A program made the position numbers and the translations under genes. The notes below the pieces were generated by a model. That model made no database searches, was not told the origin of the DNA, and worked only from the letters and a program-made list of their open reading frames with translations. 5,681 bases of DNA from contig JAIQGB010000346.1 in NCBI GenBank assembly GCA_020072905.1, positions 1 through 5,681 on the forward strand, written 5' to 3'. Shown piece by piece: positions 5,320 to 5,681 of the stretch. Source of the DNA: Terriglobia bacterium (GTDB taxonomy: Bacteria > Acidobacteriota > Terriglobia > UBA7540). The stretch's first letter is position 1. Each line of letters starts with the position of its first letter.

Positions 5320-5681
5320 TTCGCAAAAATCTAATGATCATTGCTGCACTTCTGCTCTGCGCTCTCACCATTGTCTCTCCGGCGTTTGGCCAGAGCGACG
5401 TGCCCGGGTCGCACGATTACCCCGGAATTACCCATATGCCAGGGTATTTTATCGACGAATACAAGGACGTCCAGTTCGATTCTGCCCCGTTCAAGGTCAC
5501 CACGAATGGCAAGAGTACCGACCAGCAGATCGAAGGGCATATGATCAAGATCACTTACCGCATCAAGGAGAAGACGCCCGCAACGAGCCAGCTCCAGATT
5601 GTCCGCAATTATCAGAATGCCGCTCGTTCCGCTGGCGGCCAAGTGCTGGACGATACGCAGGGCGGCAGCGTCTACCGCACC
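5316..5681 (+). CDS. OmpA-family-like exported protein, N-terminal part (truncated by window end)
   Basis: 122 codons are visible and the frame is still open at the last base. Residues 1-25 are a signal peptide (MIRKN, hydrophobic LMIIAALLLCALTIV, cleavage likely after AFG at 25). The mature part has the series DVPGSHDYPGI...MPGYFIDEYKDVQFDSAPF, then IEGHMIKITYRIKEK and LQIVRNYQNAARSAGGQVLDD. This order (an 'xxGSxDxP...Y...Y...F' start, an 'EGxxxxIxYxL' strand and an 'LQIxRNYxNAxxxxGG' helix) is one I know from the N-terminal region of OmpA-family/DUF4892-like proteins. In those proteins a C-terminal peptidoglycan-binding OmpA domain follows; here it would lie beyond the window. An outer-membrane or periplasmic location is likely. 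It lies downstream of the protease operon, separated by 139 bp with a strong hairpin. Confidence 0.72.
   Translation, partial: MIRKNLMIIAALLLCALTIVSPAFGQSDVPGSHDYPGITHMPGYFIDEYKDVQFDSAPFKVTTNGKSTDQQIEGHMIKITYRIKEKTPATSQLQIVRNYQNAARSAGGQVLDDTQGGSVYRT

Noticed and set aside
1..5681. tRNA, rRNA, CRISPR arrays or insertion-sequence transposases
   Set aside because: I saw no cloverleaf-like sequence, no regularly spaced short repeats and no transposase-like translation on either strand.

Overview
The window looks like high-GC chromosomal DNA from an environmental diderm (Gram-negative-type) bacterium. Shine-Dalgarno sequences (GGGGAGG, GGAGGT, AAGGAG) precede several starts. Several products carry a signal peptide or membrane anchor, and the last gene resembles the N-terminal part of OmpA-family outer-membrane proteins. 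The mix of a carboxypeptidase-regulatory-like peptide, a Cys-rich ferredoxin, an exported zinc protease and Ig-like/TPR proteins suggests something like Acidobacteriota, Planctomycetota or Myxococcota, but the sequence does not settle the phylum. All genes that I support lie on the + strand.

Layout. (1) Positions 1-282 hold the C-terminal end of an isoprenylcysteine/thiol methyltransferase-type membrane protein. (2) Positions 283-1024 hold one 96-residue beta-sandwich protein (455-745). It is bracketed by two diverged copies of a noncoding element (333-419 and 776-905) built from GGTCAAT-type inverted repeats. (3) Positions 1025-1939 encode a membrane-anchored ferredoxin-like protein with two classical 4Fe-4S motifs and two further Cys clusters. 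(4) Positions 2017-2159 hold a good promoter with a palindrome in its spacer, then a 25-codon leader reading frame that ends in an ATGA overlap with the next gene. (5) Positions 2156-4318 encode a 720-residue exported metalloprotease of metzincin type (HELSHATNVHH plus a Met-turn CWMRY), with calcium-loop-like sequence in front of the catalytic part. (6) Positions 4323-5176 encode a membrane-anchored Ig-like/TPR protein, apparently split by a -1 frameshift. (7) A strong GC-rich hairpin (5195-5241) precedes the start of an OmpA-family-like exported protein (5316 to the window end).

Working together. The protease and the anchored Ig-like/TPR protein are 4 bp apart and probably form one operon. 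The OmpA-like gene follows in the same direction but behind a hairpin and with its own strong ribosome binding site. A cell-envelope role for the last three genes is an inference from export signals and proximity. The upstream methyltransferase, small beta-sandwich protein and ferredoxin show no clear functional link to them.
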